64,000 nucleotides of DNA from assembly GCF_000374045.1 (NCBI RefSeq), contig NZ_KB893314.1, positions 62,001 to 126,000 on the forward strand, written 5' to 3'. Below, piece by piece: positions 29,201-38,590 of this stretch. The notes under the pieces are model-generated. The model saw only the letters and a list, made by a program, of their open reading frames with translations, ran no database searches and had not been told where the DNA came from. This DNA is from Segetibacter koreensis DSM 18137. GTDB lineage: Bacteria > Bacteroidota > Bacteroidia > Chitinophagales > Chitinophagaceae. Every line of letters begins with the position of its first letter. The first letter of the stretch is position 1. The position numbers and the translations under genes are program-made.

Positions 29201-29856
29201 TCAATATTATCTATAACTTTTTTTGCTGGCGATCCTGCCATTACACAATTTTCTTCATTGTAAAATTTGTTTATTAAAGAGTCTATTGCGATAACACATC
29301 CATTAGGAATAACAGAGCCTTTTAATATACAGCTTCGAGCCCCTACCCAAACCTTATTTCCGATTAATATTGGTTTATCTGGGTTTAATCTTATATCATC
29401 CTTGCTAATTGTATGAAAGTCAGTATCCATAATTAAGATATCCCAAGATAACAAGCACTCATCCCCTATTGAGATATTATGGAAACAAATTATTGTACTT
29501 TCAGCAGTAATATTAAATCGACTTCCTATAAGCAATTTTCCATTTTTCCCAACGCATATTTTTGAACCATGACCAATAACCGCACTCCCTTCAAATGTAA
29601 TTGATCCTTTCACTTCCCAAATTGTCCTTGATTTTGCTTTATCAAAAATGCCGACATCTCCAAATCCAATTCTTACCATTCCGAAAAATACTTCTTTTGG
29701 TAAATTAACCTTTCCTTCCACATTTTTTAATAAAACCTTTTTATGTAAAAACATAGGAAATTTAATTGCAAGTAAAAATGGAAAACATTTAAAGTTGAAA
29801 TAAATAGTTTTTAAATTTAAATACTTAAATAAAAAAGTAATCTTTTTGATACTCAC
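29188..29856 (-). CDS. Acyltransferase of the left-handed beta-helix family
   Basis: This 222-residue protein has hexapeptide repeats from about residue 75 on (ITFEGSAVIGHGSKICVG, IGSRFNITAESTIIC, IGDECLLSWDILIMD) with TDFHTISKD supplying the catalytic His, and KVWVGARSCILKGSVIP, then MAGSPAKKV at the end. This is the serine acetyltransferase/WcaF-like trimeric fold. It would acetylate a sugar. The start overlaps the previous gene by 4 nt. Confidence 0.86.
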   Translation of the reverse strand: MSIKKITFLFKYLNLKTIYFNFKCFPFLLAIKFPMFLHKKVLLKNVEGKVNLPKEVFFGMVRIGFGDVGIFDKAKSRTIWEVKGSITFEGSAVIGHGSKICVGKNGKLLIGSRFNITAESTIICFHNISIGDECLLSWDILIMDTDFHTISKDDIRLNPDKPILIGNKVWVGARSCILKGSVIPNGCVIAIDSLINKFYNEENCVMAGSPAKKVIDNIEWAI

Positions 29857-30788
29857 TTTACTAAGCTTTTTATTCGAGTTATTAGATATTTTAATATACT
29901 CATCCTTTTATGATAACACCAGACCCATTTTACAAATTTTTCTTCATAATCAAGGTTGAATCGTATTGTTGTCGGATGCACTAAAGGAAATTTTAAATCT
30001 TTTGACGGAATATTAGACGCCGGATTACTTTGTTCATAAGTATGCGTAGCATCAGCATTGAAACCTATATTAGTAACAAGATTGACTGCAGGAACTATTG
30101 ATAATTGTCTATTTTCCAACTGATGAAAAGTCCATTGCCAATCCCACGTTATTTTTTCATTGTATACAATATAATCAAACTTATGCTTCCAATACTGATA
30201 CCATTTTATATCAAAATCAAAAAAAAAGTTTTTTAGTTTACTATATAAAAAAAAGATTTTGAACTTTTTTCTCTGCCAGTTTTCTAAATTATAATCAATA
30301 GATATAGCCGCCCTTCGCCAGGTAGCCCACCCCCACATATTCATAAATTTGGAGAAAGTATAGCTATTCCCATTGTTAAGGTTATGCCCTAAATTACTGC
30401 CACTAATTGAAATAATTTTATCCTCGTCTTTGAACCTGTCTAACATTTGTTGGCAAAAAAAATAAAAGTCAGTATTTGGCAGGCAATCGTCTTCTAAAAT
30501 GATCCCCATTTCCTCTTCTTGAAAAAACCAGTTTAACGCTCCGCTTACTGCCTTGAAGCACCCAAGATTCTCATTTCTATATAATTTTTTTACTTCGCAT
30601 TTCCAATCAACTTGTCCTACTATCTCTCTGGCCTGAACGCATTTTTCTTTATCGTTTAAATTTCCTAATCTTGGACCATCAGCCGCAATATAAAGTTTGA
30701 ATGGTTTGATAATTCTTATTGATTCAAATACTTTTTTTGTTGCCTCAGGACGATTAAATATTATAAAGAGAATAGGAGTATTAAACAT
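29853..30788 (-). CDS. Putative glycosyltransferase (GT-A, capsule-locus type)
   Basis: This 311-residue protein begins TPILFIIFNRPEATKKVFESI, has LYIAADGPRLGN, GIILEDDCLPNTDFYFFCQQML with an acidic DD site, and MNMWGWATWRRA. This set is typical of nucleotide-diphospho-sugar transferase-like proteins found in polysaccharide loci (often labelled family A or HlpA-like), distantly related to GT2. Activity is inferred from fold motifs only. It overlaps the acetyltransferase gene by 4 nt. Confidence 0.75.
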   Translation of the reverse strand: MFNTPILFIIFNRPEATKKVFESIRIIKPFKLYIAADGPRLGNLNDKEKCVQAREIVGQVDWKCEVKKLYRNENLGCFKAVSGALNWFFQEEEMGIILEDDCLPNTDFYFFCQQMLDRFKDEDKIISISGSNLGHNLNNGNSYTFSKFMNMWGWATWRRAAISIDYNLENWQRKKFKIFFLYSKLKNFFFDFDIKWYQYWKHKFDYIVYNEKITWDWQWTFHQLENRQLSIVPAVNLVTNIGFNADATHTYEQSNPASNIPSKDLKFPLVHPTTIRFNLDYEEKFVKWVWCYHKRMSILKYLITRIKSLVK

Positions 30789-30817
30789 TTCTTTCTTTCA
30801 AAATTATGATGCTCATC

Positions 30818-31813
30818 TCACCAATAACATCCATCTTCTACTCTACTGGCTTGTGGGACAACTTCAGCCTCTGAAGGTCTTACCCAAGAGTCATTATAAA
30901 ATTTGGAGATAATCGGATGACTGTCCCATCTTTTACCCTTAATACCAAAAAGAAGCTGGGTTGCCCCGCCGATATGTAAAGCAATTTTCCCCTTATCTTT
31001 TACGTACGCAGATAATGGTAAGCCATAAGAACCTGCGCCAATAATGGCGACATCAAAATCAATTATATCGATTTGGTCAAACATCGATCGCAACGCTTCA
31101 AACCAATTAGAATACTTAGTTTTATTGCCTGCAATAGACTGAACCGCCTTTATTGTTTTCAGCTCGAAAGCTGGCAATATATTACTATTGGGGAATAGCT
31201 TTGCTCTTTTTTCGTATTGAGATATAATAGACGCTTCGAATGGATGGATTACCAAAACTTTTTTATTTTCTAACTTAGCCGACCAGGGAGTTGAAAAAAA
31301 ATAAGGCTCTAATGCTTCAGGCACAAATTGAATGGCATGAGGACAACATTTATTTATTAGGTAATTTTCTCCTGGAACAAATCCCCACACTCCTATAGCA
31401 TCAATCTTTTTTATTTGATCCACAAAATTTTGAGAAAACTTCCAAACCATATCATCCGAGGAAGGAAAAAAGCCTGCGTTATTTTGCAAATCTGCTTTTA
31501 TTTGCGGCTTCCAGAAATCCAAATTTCCCTGAAGAAGAGTGTGTATTTTTTTAATTCCCTTGCTTTCTGCGACTGCTTTTAATTGTAAAAAATTGAGTAT
31601 TACGTTAGACTCAACAGCCCCTAATCGACTAATCATATACGGCTTTTCTTTACCCAGAAGAGTACTAATAACATCATTCATCTCTTCTGCCGACATTAAC
31701 TTTTCAGTTCTTGCCAAATCTTCTAGTGCGTAATTCTTACTATTCAACCTTAACTTTCGATAAATGTATCGACCTGCTCTAATAATCAAATTATTCCTTT
31801 TAATTAAACTCAA
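30818..31813 (-). CDS. Hypothetical protein, possible GT-D-fold glycosyltransferase
   Basis: This 331-residue protein is not firmly recognised. It has ISRLGAVESNVILNF near residue 60, which resembles the RxGxxE site of GT-D (DUF1792-like) transferases. A Rossmann-like half follows (KKVLVIHPFEASI, FDVAIIGAGSYGLPLSAYVK), then LHIGGATQLLFGIKGKRW near the end, a segment I recall from unannotated proteins of capsule loci. No signal peptide or membrane segment. Its place among transferase genes suggests a role in polymer synthesis. Function is inferred. Confidence 0.5.
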   Translation of the reverse strand: MSLIKRNNLIIRAGRYIYRKLRLNSKNYALEDLARTEKLMSAEEMNDVISTLLGKEKPYMISRLGAVESNVILNFLQLKAVAESKGIKKIHTLLQGNLDFWKPQIKADLQNNAGFFPSSDDMVWKFSQNFVDQIKKIDAIGVWGFVPGENYLINKCCPHAIQFVPEALEPYFFSTPWSAKLENKKVLVIHPFEASIISQYEKRAKLFPNSNILPAFELKTIKAVQSIAGNKTKYSNWFEALRSMFDQIDIIDFDVAIIGAGSYGLPLSAYVKDKGKIALHIGGATQLLFGIKGKRWDSHPIISKFYNDSWVRPSEAEVVPQASRVEDGCYW

Positions 31814-31839
31814 AGCCTTTCAGTTGAATTAATTATTAA

Positions 31840-32838
31840 CTATACTCCAATTATTTTTTCCCAAGATTTAATGAAAAAAGGCTTAGAAAAATTTCCGGCC
31901 ATAATTCTAGCATTTAGATATCCCATTCTTTCTGATAGTGTCACTAAATTTTGTTTTAAATCAACTGAATTTCGTAATGAAATAAAAAAGGTGAATATAG
32001 GATTCGCAGCTTCTTTTGCAGATACTGGTTTTACAAAATGAGGTTTATTGTAAAAGACTTCGTTGTATGCTTTAATTTGCCCCGAATGGAGGCTATAAAT
32101 GAGCTTTAAAATGTATTTCAATTTTAATTTATTAGCTGTAATCACATGGGTCAATTGCAGCTTAGGAGAAGATCCTGCGTAATAATTCATCTTTAAACCC
32201 GTGTACAAAATTTGTGTATCTCCTGCACTGATTAAGCTCTGTCCTGTTCTATCACTCATAGTGTACTCATTCCTATTTACCGAACCAATGTAGCTATCTA
32301 ATATAACTCTTCGAACCAACATTCCAGTGCCGTATGGATAGCATGCATTTCCCTTTATTATATCATTATCAAATACGGTGTTATCCATTTTTCTTTCTTG
32401 AAACAATACTTTCATCTCATTCAAAAATGATGTGGCTCTCCTTTCAAAATATTCTACTGTTATGTTACCTGGTCCCCAAATCCCAACTTCCGGGTGTTTT
32501 TCAGTAATGTCTTCTGCGGCAATTAAATAATCTAATTTGGGTTCATTATCATCATCAAAAAAAATGATCCAATCGTATTTGGCTACTTTAATACCTGCTA
32601 TTCTTGCATTAGTTAGTCCTGGAGTTGCTTCTCTTATCAATTTAGCGTTTGGTACCGAGGCTAAAAATTCTACAACTGCAATATTCTGAGTTAAAGGAAT
32701 ACTACTATTATTATCAACAATTATGATTTCACATTTTGATAACGCTTCCGATCCAAATGACTGAACTGCATTTAATAACCGCTTAAAGATTTTAAATTCA
32801 GGATTATAAGTACATATTATAATGGAGAAACCTAACAT
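31840..32838 (-). CDS. Glycosyltransferase family 2
   Basis: This 332-residue GT-A protein begins GFSIIICTYNPEFKIFKRLL. It has IIVDNNSSIPLTQ, EATPGLTNARIAGIKVA and FFDDDNEPKLDYL as the acidic site, then IWGPGNITVEYF and SDRTGQSLISAGDTQIL. The EATPGLTNARIAG type is a recognisable GT2 subgroup. The C-terminal 100 residues are A/T-rich and not matched. Sugar unknown. Confidence 0.88.
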   Translation of the reverse strand: MLGFSIIICTYNPEFKIFKRLLNAVQSFGSEALSKCEIIIVDNNSSIPLTQNIAVVEFLASVPNAKLIREATPGLTNARIAGIKVAKYDWIIFFDDDNEPKLDYLIAAEDITEKHPEVGIWGPGNITVEYFERRATSFLNEMKVLFQERKMDNTVFDNDIIKGNACYPYGTGMLVRRVILDSYIGSVNRNEYTMSDRTGQSLISAGDTQILYTGLKMNYYAGSSPKLQLTHVITANKLKLKYILKLIYSLHSGQIKAYNEVFYNKPHFVKPVSAKEAANPIFTFFISLRNSVDLKQNLVTLSERMGYLNARIMAGNFSKPFFIKSWEKIIGV

Positions 32839-32909
32839 TTTAGTATTTAACTTACTTTTATTTATAAAATAACATTATATACCGTTAGACAAAACTTCTA
32901 TTTATTTTA

Positions 32910-33626
32910 TTAAGTTAGAAAATCATCTTTTATTGCAATGGTATCATATTGACCAATGAAAACAGAAAGACCGTATTGCTCCAACAGTTTGTTTGCGTCT
33001 GAAGCAGTGGAGGGAGCAAGATGCTTATGTTCGTACAGGATCAAATCAGGATCGAGTTTATCAATATCTATTAGTTTCAAAATTTCAAAATCATATCCTT
33101 CAGTATCAATGTGGATTAGGTCTACTTTACTAACATTTATTTCTCTTAGATAGTCATTAATATTTATAGTCGCAACAACCTCTTCAGTAATTTTTTTATC
33201 TATTCCGGGAAGTATATTTTTGTGCGACTCTATAACAATTTTATTGAAGGAAGCAAGTTGAGTACACCAAGAAGGTAATTGATCTAAAAACCGTTCATCA
33301 ATTTTATATATAAGCGCCTTACCATTTTGTGATGTAACCGCTGCGTTTACCACCACAACTTCGGGATAGTCCTTATAAGTTTTCTTTAATTTTTCAAAAT
33401 TTGATTTTACAGGCTCGACTGCAATTCCTTTCCATTTATTTTTTTTTACATAAACGTGAATAGGATCATTTGAGACACCATCATTTGAACCAATCTGAAG
33501 AAAAAAAATGTCTTTTTTTAAACATACATATCTCCTAAGAATCTTTAATGGATCTATGGATAAAGTTCTGCTGTTACCATTATTCCTTTTACCAAAAACA
33601 AACTCAAAAATTTTTTTTAAAAGCAT
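32910..33626 (-). CDS. FkbM family methyltransferase
   Basis: This 238-residue SAM-dependent enzyme has FLQIGSNDGVSNDPIHVYV as SAM site, GIAVEPVKSNFEKL, VVVNAAVTSQNGKALIYKI and LIHIDTEGYDFEILK, the FkbM series. It would O-methylate a sugar hydroxyl, perhaps to modify or cap the chain. It ends the methyltransferase-rich stretch, one of three FkbM proteins in the locus. It starts one base after the GT32 stop. Confidence 0.88.
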   Translation of the reverse strand: MLLKKIFEFVFGKRNNGNSRTLSIDPLKILRRYVCLKKDIFFLQIGSNDGVSNDPIHVYVKKNKWKGIAVEPVKSNFEKLKKTYKDYPEVVVVNAAVTSQNGKALIYKIDERFLDQLPSWCTQLASFNKIVIESHKNILPGIDKKITEEVVATININDYLREINVSKVDLIHIDTEGYDFEILKLIDIDKLDPDLILYEHKHLAPSTASDANKLLEQYGLSVFIGQYDTIAIKDDFLT

Positions 33627-33627
33627 T

Positions 33628-34416
33628 TCATTTAATCTTATTCATTAAATACTTAACATTAATTTTAGCAAGTTGCACGAATTTTAATTTTCCTGAAAAG
33701 ATACTTCTGATAATGTCATTCTTTTTCTTCGAGGCATCTTCGATATTTTGTAACTGAGTAATTAACTTTTTTAATTCTACATTGCTATTTTTCCAACTTA
33801 TATCCCAATAATGTATAGCGTATGTGTTTTCTTTTACAGAAGAAAAAGTAAAAACATCTGTCCAGCTATAGGGATAAAAGACTTCCCTCGTGAAAATGTG
33901 AACTCCATAAATATCTTGCTCCGCATACTTATTAAGTCCATTTTTTTGTAAAAGATTCGTTGTTAATACTGGAGAAGATAAGTACGCCTCTTCTGTACCA
34001 TTATAATCTTGTTTTATAACACCTAAACATTCATACACAAATGGATGTTCTTTTTTCGCCCCTATTATAGCATTATTGACGCTTAAAACATTACTATTGT
34101 CCGCACTTTCAAATCCCACGAAACAATCGTAATTATTAATAAAATCAAAAGATTTAATCACCTCTACATCTGTATCGAAATATATTCCACCATTATAATA
34201 AAGGGCGTGAAGTCGGGTGTAATTGGAAAGGTTTGCCCACTTTTTTTGTTCGTACGCCTTCTGTAAATAAGGTAAATGTAAAGGGGCGTTTTTTTCATTC
34301 CACAAACAAATTTCCCAACCCGGAAAATACTTTTTCCAACTTTCAATACATTTAATTGTCAACTGTGGCAACTCTTTTTCACCAAACCAGCAATAATGAA
34401 TAATTTTAGGAATCAT
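33628..34416 (-). CDS. GT32-type glycosyltransferase (DXD sugar-binding)
   Basis: This 262-residue protein begins IPKIIHYCWFGEKELPQLTIKC, the standard opening of the capsular GT32/Gly_transf_sug proteins. It has CIESWKKYFPGWEICLWNEKN, YTRLHALYYNGGIYFDTDVEV with the DxD site, and ends with HYWDISWKNS. It would add a sugar with retention. It lies 5 nt after the methyltransferase gene. Confidence 0.92.
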   Translation of the reverse strand: MIPKIIHYCWFGEKELPQLTIKCIESWKKYFPGWEICLWNEKNAPLHLPYLQKAYEQKKWANLSNYTRLHALYYNGGIYFDTDVEVIKSFDFINNYDCFVGFESADNSNVLSVNNAIIGAKKEHPFVYECLGVIKQDYNGTEEAYLSSPVLTTNLLQKNGLNKYAEQDIYGVHIFTREVFYPYSWTDVFTFSSVKENTYAIHYWDISWKNSNVELKKLITQLQNIEDASKKKNDIIRSIFSGKLKFVQLAKINVKYLMNKIK

Positions 34417-34421
34417 AATAA

Positions 34422-35348
34422 TTACGAATGTTTCAAAATGTCATCAACAATTGAAATGTCATAATGAACAATTCCCTTTTCTTTTACTTCATCAAGATAT
34501 TTTCTAGCTTTTTCTAATCCATTTGACGCTTTATAATACATAATTTTTGCAGCAATTATAGCTCCTTTTGCATTATCATCAACTAGACTTAAAGAATATT
34601 CAAAAGCCTTTTCTACTTCATCTTCTGAAAAATCAGAAAGTACATATTTATGATCTAAAACGAAATCAGGCATTTTTTTAGTTAAAAGAAAAGCAACACT
34701 TGAGCCAGAATTGGTGGCATCAACGGGACTAAAAAAATCTTTTAATCGATAAGTAAGTAAGTGTATCCAGTAAGTATAATAATGGCAAAAGTCTTGATGA
34801 AGGATAATTGATTTTTCTGGTATAAGGTAAGGATAAAAGTTTTGTTGGATAGCATTGAGAAGATCCCAAGATTTCATTGCATCTATAAGTAAAAATTCTA
34901 TTTTACCGGCTTGCCATTTAAATTTTGTCAAATCAACTTTTTGTGTAACAATATGCTTTTTGTATTTGTTGATATTTTCTTCAAAAGCTTGTATAAAGGT
35001 GTCATTTACTTTAAAATAATTTTCCCATTTTGTTTCTTTAACAAAAGGAACCATCCAGTCTTCCCATAAAAATTGATCTAACGCATATATTTTAGGTTTT
35101 GCTTTGCGAACTTTATTATTTTTAGCTAATCCAATTGCAAGTGAAATAGTGGTGGAACCAAACCAACAGCCTAAATCAACTATAGCTCCTTCCCCTTCAT
35201 AAATTCTTTCCGCATAGTTTTCGTAATAAAACCTTTCTTCAATAGATGTCATTCCTATTAAAGAAGAAATTTTATTTTTCTTTTTATACTTTCTGTAAAA
35301 CTTCACAACAGGCGCTATTTTTCTAAGCTGTTTCTTCAAAAATTGCAT
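34422..35348 (-). CDS. Class I SAM-dependent methyltransferase-like protein
   Basis: From an ATG at 35348 this gives about 308 residues; an upstream ATG at 35369 overlaps the Wzt stop by 16 nt. Seen: AIVDLGCWFGSTTISLAIGLA as the SAM-binding loop, KPKIYALDQFLWEDW after it, FLLIDAMKSWDLL, and SIILHQDFCHYYTYW. The pattern fits class I methyltransferases of the Methyltransf_24/TylF-like group, but substrate and activity are not shown. It follows the second wzt, a usual place for a chain-capping methyltransferase in ABC-exported polymers (inference). Confidence 0.7.
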   Translation of the reverse strand: MQFLKKQLRKIAPVVKFYRKYKKKNKISSLIGMTSIEERFYYENYAERIYEGEGAIVDLGCWFGSTTISLAIGLAKNNKVRKAKPKIYALDQFLWEDWMVPFVKETKWENYFKVNDTFIQAFEENINKYKKHIVTQKVDLTKFKWQAGKIEFLLIDAMKSWDLLNAIQQNFYPYLIPEKSIILHQDFCHYYTYWIHLLTYRLKDFFSPVDATNSGSSVAFLLTKKMPDFVLDHKYVLSDFSEDEVEKAFEYSLSLVDDNAKGAIIAAKIMYYKASNGLEKARKYLDEVKEKGIVHYDISIVDDILKHS

Positions 35349-35353
35349 CTTAA

Positions 35354-36619
35354 TTAAATTACCTTCCAATCAGGTGAAATAATAATACTTCCATAGCTTA
35401 TTCCCTCATATTTTGCTAATTCAGTACCAGTGTCGTGAATTATTATGGAACAGGCAGTTTCTACAAAATCAATATTTTTATTGGTAACATAATCAAATAT
35501 GGCACAATCAAAACTATAGCTGTTAGGTGCGATTAACGATGAGGGAAGTGTTAACAACAAATTTAATACTCCCTTATGCTGCGATGATAAACTATCAATT
35601 CCTTTAATAATTGTACTAATTCTCCCTTTCATTTTATCTTGTAAACCAATGCCAATATAATAATTTGAAGAAAGTCTATTCACCTTAATTTCAATGCTTA
35701 AATTAATACTTTCATGAAACGCATATTCCTTAACAAAAGCACCATCAGTCTTTACCGTTTTTATTTTTAAAAAGAAGCAATCTTTATCTGGGCAACCATC
35801 AGTCCGAAAATACCCATCCCCGTTACTATTATTTTGAGTTAAATAATTATCTAAAACTTTCTTTGTTTCATCATACATTTTCAATATTCCATTAGATATT
35901 AATAGACCTTGTCTACATAATTGAGATACAGCTCCCATTTGATGACTAACAAACAAAACGGTTCTTCCCTCCCCTTTACTTACCTCATTCATTTTGCCCA
36001 AACACTTCTTTTGAAACTCGGCATCACCTACAGCCAGTACCTCATCAACAATCAAAATTTCACTTTCAAGATGTGCAGCTACTGCAAAAGCCAGCCGTAC
36101 ATACATACCTGAAGAATACCTTTTTACCGGTGTATCAATATATCTTTCTACGCCTGCGAAATCAAGGATTTCATCAAACTTCCGCGCTATTTCTTTTTTT
36201 CGCATACCAAGAATTGCGCCGTTTAGAAATATATTGTCCCTGCCGCTAAGCTCAGGATGAAAGCCTGTGCCAACTTCTAATAAACTTGCTATCCGCCCCT
36301 TTGATTTAATTGTTCCGGTGGTAGGTGCTGTTATCCTGCTTAGTATTTTTAATAATGTGCTTTTGCCTGCACCATTGCGGCCAATGATACCTACAGCATC
36401 TCCCTGTTGTATTTCGAAATTGATATCTTTTAAGCTCCAGACGACATTACTTGTTCCTTTGGTTGCACGATCGTTCGTTTCACCAATTTTTAGAAAAGGG
36501 TCTTCCTTTCCTCTCACTTTGGCAAACCATCTTTCCAGGTCACGTGATAAGCTTCCCGTTCCTATTTCTCCTAACTGGTATGCTTTGGATAAATTTTCGA
36601 CTTTTATTGCGACCGGCAT
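35354..36619 (-). CDS. Polysaccharide ABC exporter ATPase (Wzt-like), second copy
   Basis: This 421-residue protein has an N-terminal ATPase with Walker A GRNGAGKST near residues 80-88, the signature YSSGM and Walker B ILIVDEVLAVGD. From about residue 250 a separate C-terminal domain follows that in Wzt proteins binds the chain end. The first 235 residues are about 85% identical (by eye) to the Wzt at 42753-44051, while the C-terminal parts are different in sequence and length. No second Wzm lies beside it. This suggests it shares the permease at 44264-45139. Confidence 0.92.
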   Translation of the reverse strand: MPVAIKVENLSKAYQLGEIGTGSLSRDLERWFAKVRGKEDPFLKIGETNDRATKGTSNVVWSLKDINFEIQQGDAVGIIGRNGAGKSTLLKILSRITAPTTGTIKSKGRIASLLEVGTGFHPELSGRDNIFLNGAILGMRKKEIARKFDEILDFAGVERYIDTPVKRYSSGMYVRLAFAVAAHLESEILIVDEVLAVGDAEFQKKCLGKMNEVSKGEGRTVLFVSHQMGAVSQLCRQGLLISNGILKMYDETKKVLDNYLTQNNSNGDGYFRTDGCPDKDCFFLKIKTVKTDGAFVKEYAFHESINLSIEIKVNRLSSNYYIGIGLQDKMKGRISTIIKGIDSLSSQHKGVLNLLLTLPSSLIAPNSYSFDCAIFDYVTNKNIDFVETACSIIIHDTGTELAKYEGISYGSIIISPDWKVI

Positions 36620-36712
36620 TTTTTATTTTTCGGCTTACTTACCGCTTTTGCGGTTAAAACGGTGTTTACTGCGTGTTTATTGTGAGATGCTGTTGCGATG
36701 AGGATACGATTC

Positions 36713-36757
36713 GGATGCTGAAATGAATTCAGCATGACGAATTCAGCATGACATCCC
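36713..36757. repeat. REP-like hairpin repeat in the spacer before wzt copy 2
   Basis: ATGCTGAA pairs with TTCAGCAT (36715-36722 with 36728-36735, 5-nt loop). The unit AATTCAGCATGAC occurs twice in tandem (36726-36738 and 36740-36752). It resembles the widespread Bacteroidota hairpin repeat, as does the one at 46284-46310. Confidence 0.7.
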
Positions 36758-36765
36758 TGATGAAT

Positions 36766-37551
36766 TTACCATGACGTGAGAAAACGTGGTATTTCAGAGA
36801 TTATGGTGAGAATGTTTCTTCTTCTTTTATCCTTTATTGCTGCTGTAAGTTCAGATGTAATGACTTTTAGTTTGTCAGCAAAACGCAATTGGTTTTTGAT
36901 GATCATATTGTATTTCCAATTTCTTATGGTTGCAAAGCCGGCGTCCTGGAATCTTGAGCTTAGTCCACCATCTGCAAAGTTGGTAATCGTTACATCAATA
37001 AACCGGTGCTTTACCCCCTTTGTGTAAAACCAGCGCAAGTTATGATCCCAGTCGCCCTGCGATTTATAACGGGTATTAAAAAAGCCTACTTTATCAAAAA
37101 CGTCGCGGTTAAAAAAAATAGCCTGGTGCGAGATATTCGTTTTCAATAATTTTTTTCCTGTAAATTCTCCGTCATACAATCCACCAAAGCGCGTGCTGTA
37201 TACATTACCATACACCACATCGTAACCTTCTACCAGGGGAGCAACACTGCTGAGTGTAGTATCTGCATACAATGTATCATCACTTCCCAGGAAAATAAGC
37301 CACTCGCCTGTTGACAGTTTTATCCCTTTGTTCATGGCATCATAAATGCCTTTATCTTTTTCGCTGTAAATCCTGATCCGGTCATCTTTGTATGAACGGG
37401 CAATGTTAACAGTTTCATCTGTCGAGCCGCCATCCATTACCAAAATTTCAAAATGCGGATAAGTTTGTTTAAGGATACTTTCCAAACAAAAGCGAATCGT
37501 TTTTCCTGAGTTATAGGAGGGAATAATTATAGAAAAAAGCGGGGTGTGCAT
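36766..37551 (-). CDS. Glycosyltransferase family 2 (WcaE-like)
   Basis: This 261-residue GT-A protein begins PLFSIIIPSYNSGKTIRFCLESIL. It has LVMDGGSTDETVNIA, YSEKDKGIYDAMNKGI and FLGSDDTLYADTTL, and HQAIFFNRDVFDKVGFF in the acceptor half. The KDKGIYDAMNKG segment links it to the GT2 at 13940-14764. It precedes the second wzt, from which it is separated by a REP-like repeat. Confidence 0.92.
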   Translation of the reverse strand: MHTPLFSIIIPSYNSGKTIRFCLESILKQTYPHFEILVMDGGSTDETVNIARSYKDDRIRIYSEKDKGIYDAMNKGIKLSTGEWLIFLGSDDTLYADTTLSSVAPLVEGYDVVYGNVYSTRFGGLYDGEFTGKKLLKTNISHQAIFFNRDVFDKVGFFNTRYKSQGDWDHNLRWFYTKGVKHRFIDVTITNFADGGLSSRFQDAGFATIRNWKYNMIIKNQLRFADKLKVITSELTAAIKDKRRRNILTIISEIPRFLTSW

Positions 37552-37669
37552 CGTACAATAAAAAGTAATAAAATCCTGGGGACATATTGCAGCCGTAGCT
37601 GTTTACAATGTTCCCGTTTTTTAATAGCAGTTAAGAGATAGCATTAGAAAATAAGCCATAACCGGTCTT

Positions 37670-38479
37670 TTACTTTCTTTCTGCCAAATAGTTTGTAGTT
37701 ATAAACGCTTCGTATGATTCTTTATACTTTTTAATTTCATATAACCCATCCTTTACAATACGATATATTGTGTATTTATCTTTTAAGAGGTAGTAAAAGT
37801 CTTGAAAATAAGTTCTTGAGTCTATGTTGCATCCACCAAATTCAAACTGAATAAAATCAATTTTGTTTTCACCTAACAATTCGGAAGCACCTTCCAGCAC
37901 CTTTATTTCGTGACCCTCTACATCTAATTTTAAAAAATGAATATGATCGATATTATTGTCTTTACAAAAACTGTCTAAGGTCTTAATTTCTATTTCCTCG
38001 TTCAGCTTCATGTCAATATTAAAATGCGCTAAATTCCTCTTATAGACACTCGCAAGCCCCGATGCCTCGGAATCACTGTAAAGTGGAATCCTTGTATTTT
38101 CAATTCCAAAGCCAAAATTGTGCAGTTGAATCGTAGGTTGATTTCTAATATTTGCCGTCAATTTTTCAAAAGTCTTTAGCGATGGTTCAAAGGAACGGAT
38201 ATGAGCGTTTTCACCAAAAACCTCCTTTAATAAAATTGAATATTCACCCACATTTGCACCAACATCTAACAACACAAGATTTTTTTGAGAATGCACTTTA
38301 CTGTACACATATTCAAGTGCCTTTTTCTCACCGCTATCTAAAGGGTTTGAACCGCCACCAATATTTAAACCTGTTAATGTCAATTGGTTCAAATTCTCGA
38401 AAAATTGTTGATTTTTAATTTTTCCTGCCATTTGTAGCAGCACCTTCCGAATCAATTTCCAAATAATTTTTTCAATCAT
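37670..38479 (-). CDS. FkbM family methyltransferase
   Basis: This 269-residue protein has LLDVGANVGEYSILLKEVFG as SAM-binding motif I, IRSFEPSLKTFEKLTANI, NFGFGIENTRIPLYSD, LDSFCKDNNIDHIHFLKLDVEGHEIKVLEGA and FIQFEFGGCNID, the full FkbM pattern, with each run kept short here. O-methylation of a sugar is the likely activity. Spacers of about 110-120 nt lie on each side, unlike the tight packing elsewhere. Confidence 0.9.
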   Translation of the reverse strand: MIEKIIWKLIRKVLLQMAGKIKNQQFFENLNQLTLTGLNIGGGSNPLDSGEKKALEYVYSKVHSQKNLVLLDVGANVGEYSILLKEVFGENAHIRSFEPSLKTFEKLTANIRNQPTIQLHNFGFGIENTRIPLYSDSEASGLASVYKRNLAHFNIDMKLNEEIEIKTLDSFCKDNNIDHIHFLKLDVEGHEIKVLEGASELLGENKIDFIQFEFGGCNIDSRTYFQDFYYLLKDKYTIYRIVKDGLYEIKKYKESYEAFITTNYLAERK

Positions 38480-38590
38480 AATAATGGTAAATAACTCTAT
38501 GTGATCTATTCCCCGTAAAACGAGGCTGGACCTTTCATTACGCCTGAGAAAGTTGTTTAAAAGATATTGTTGCTATCACTCCGCAAAAAT

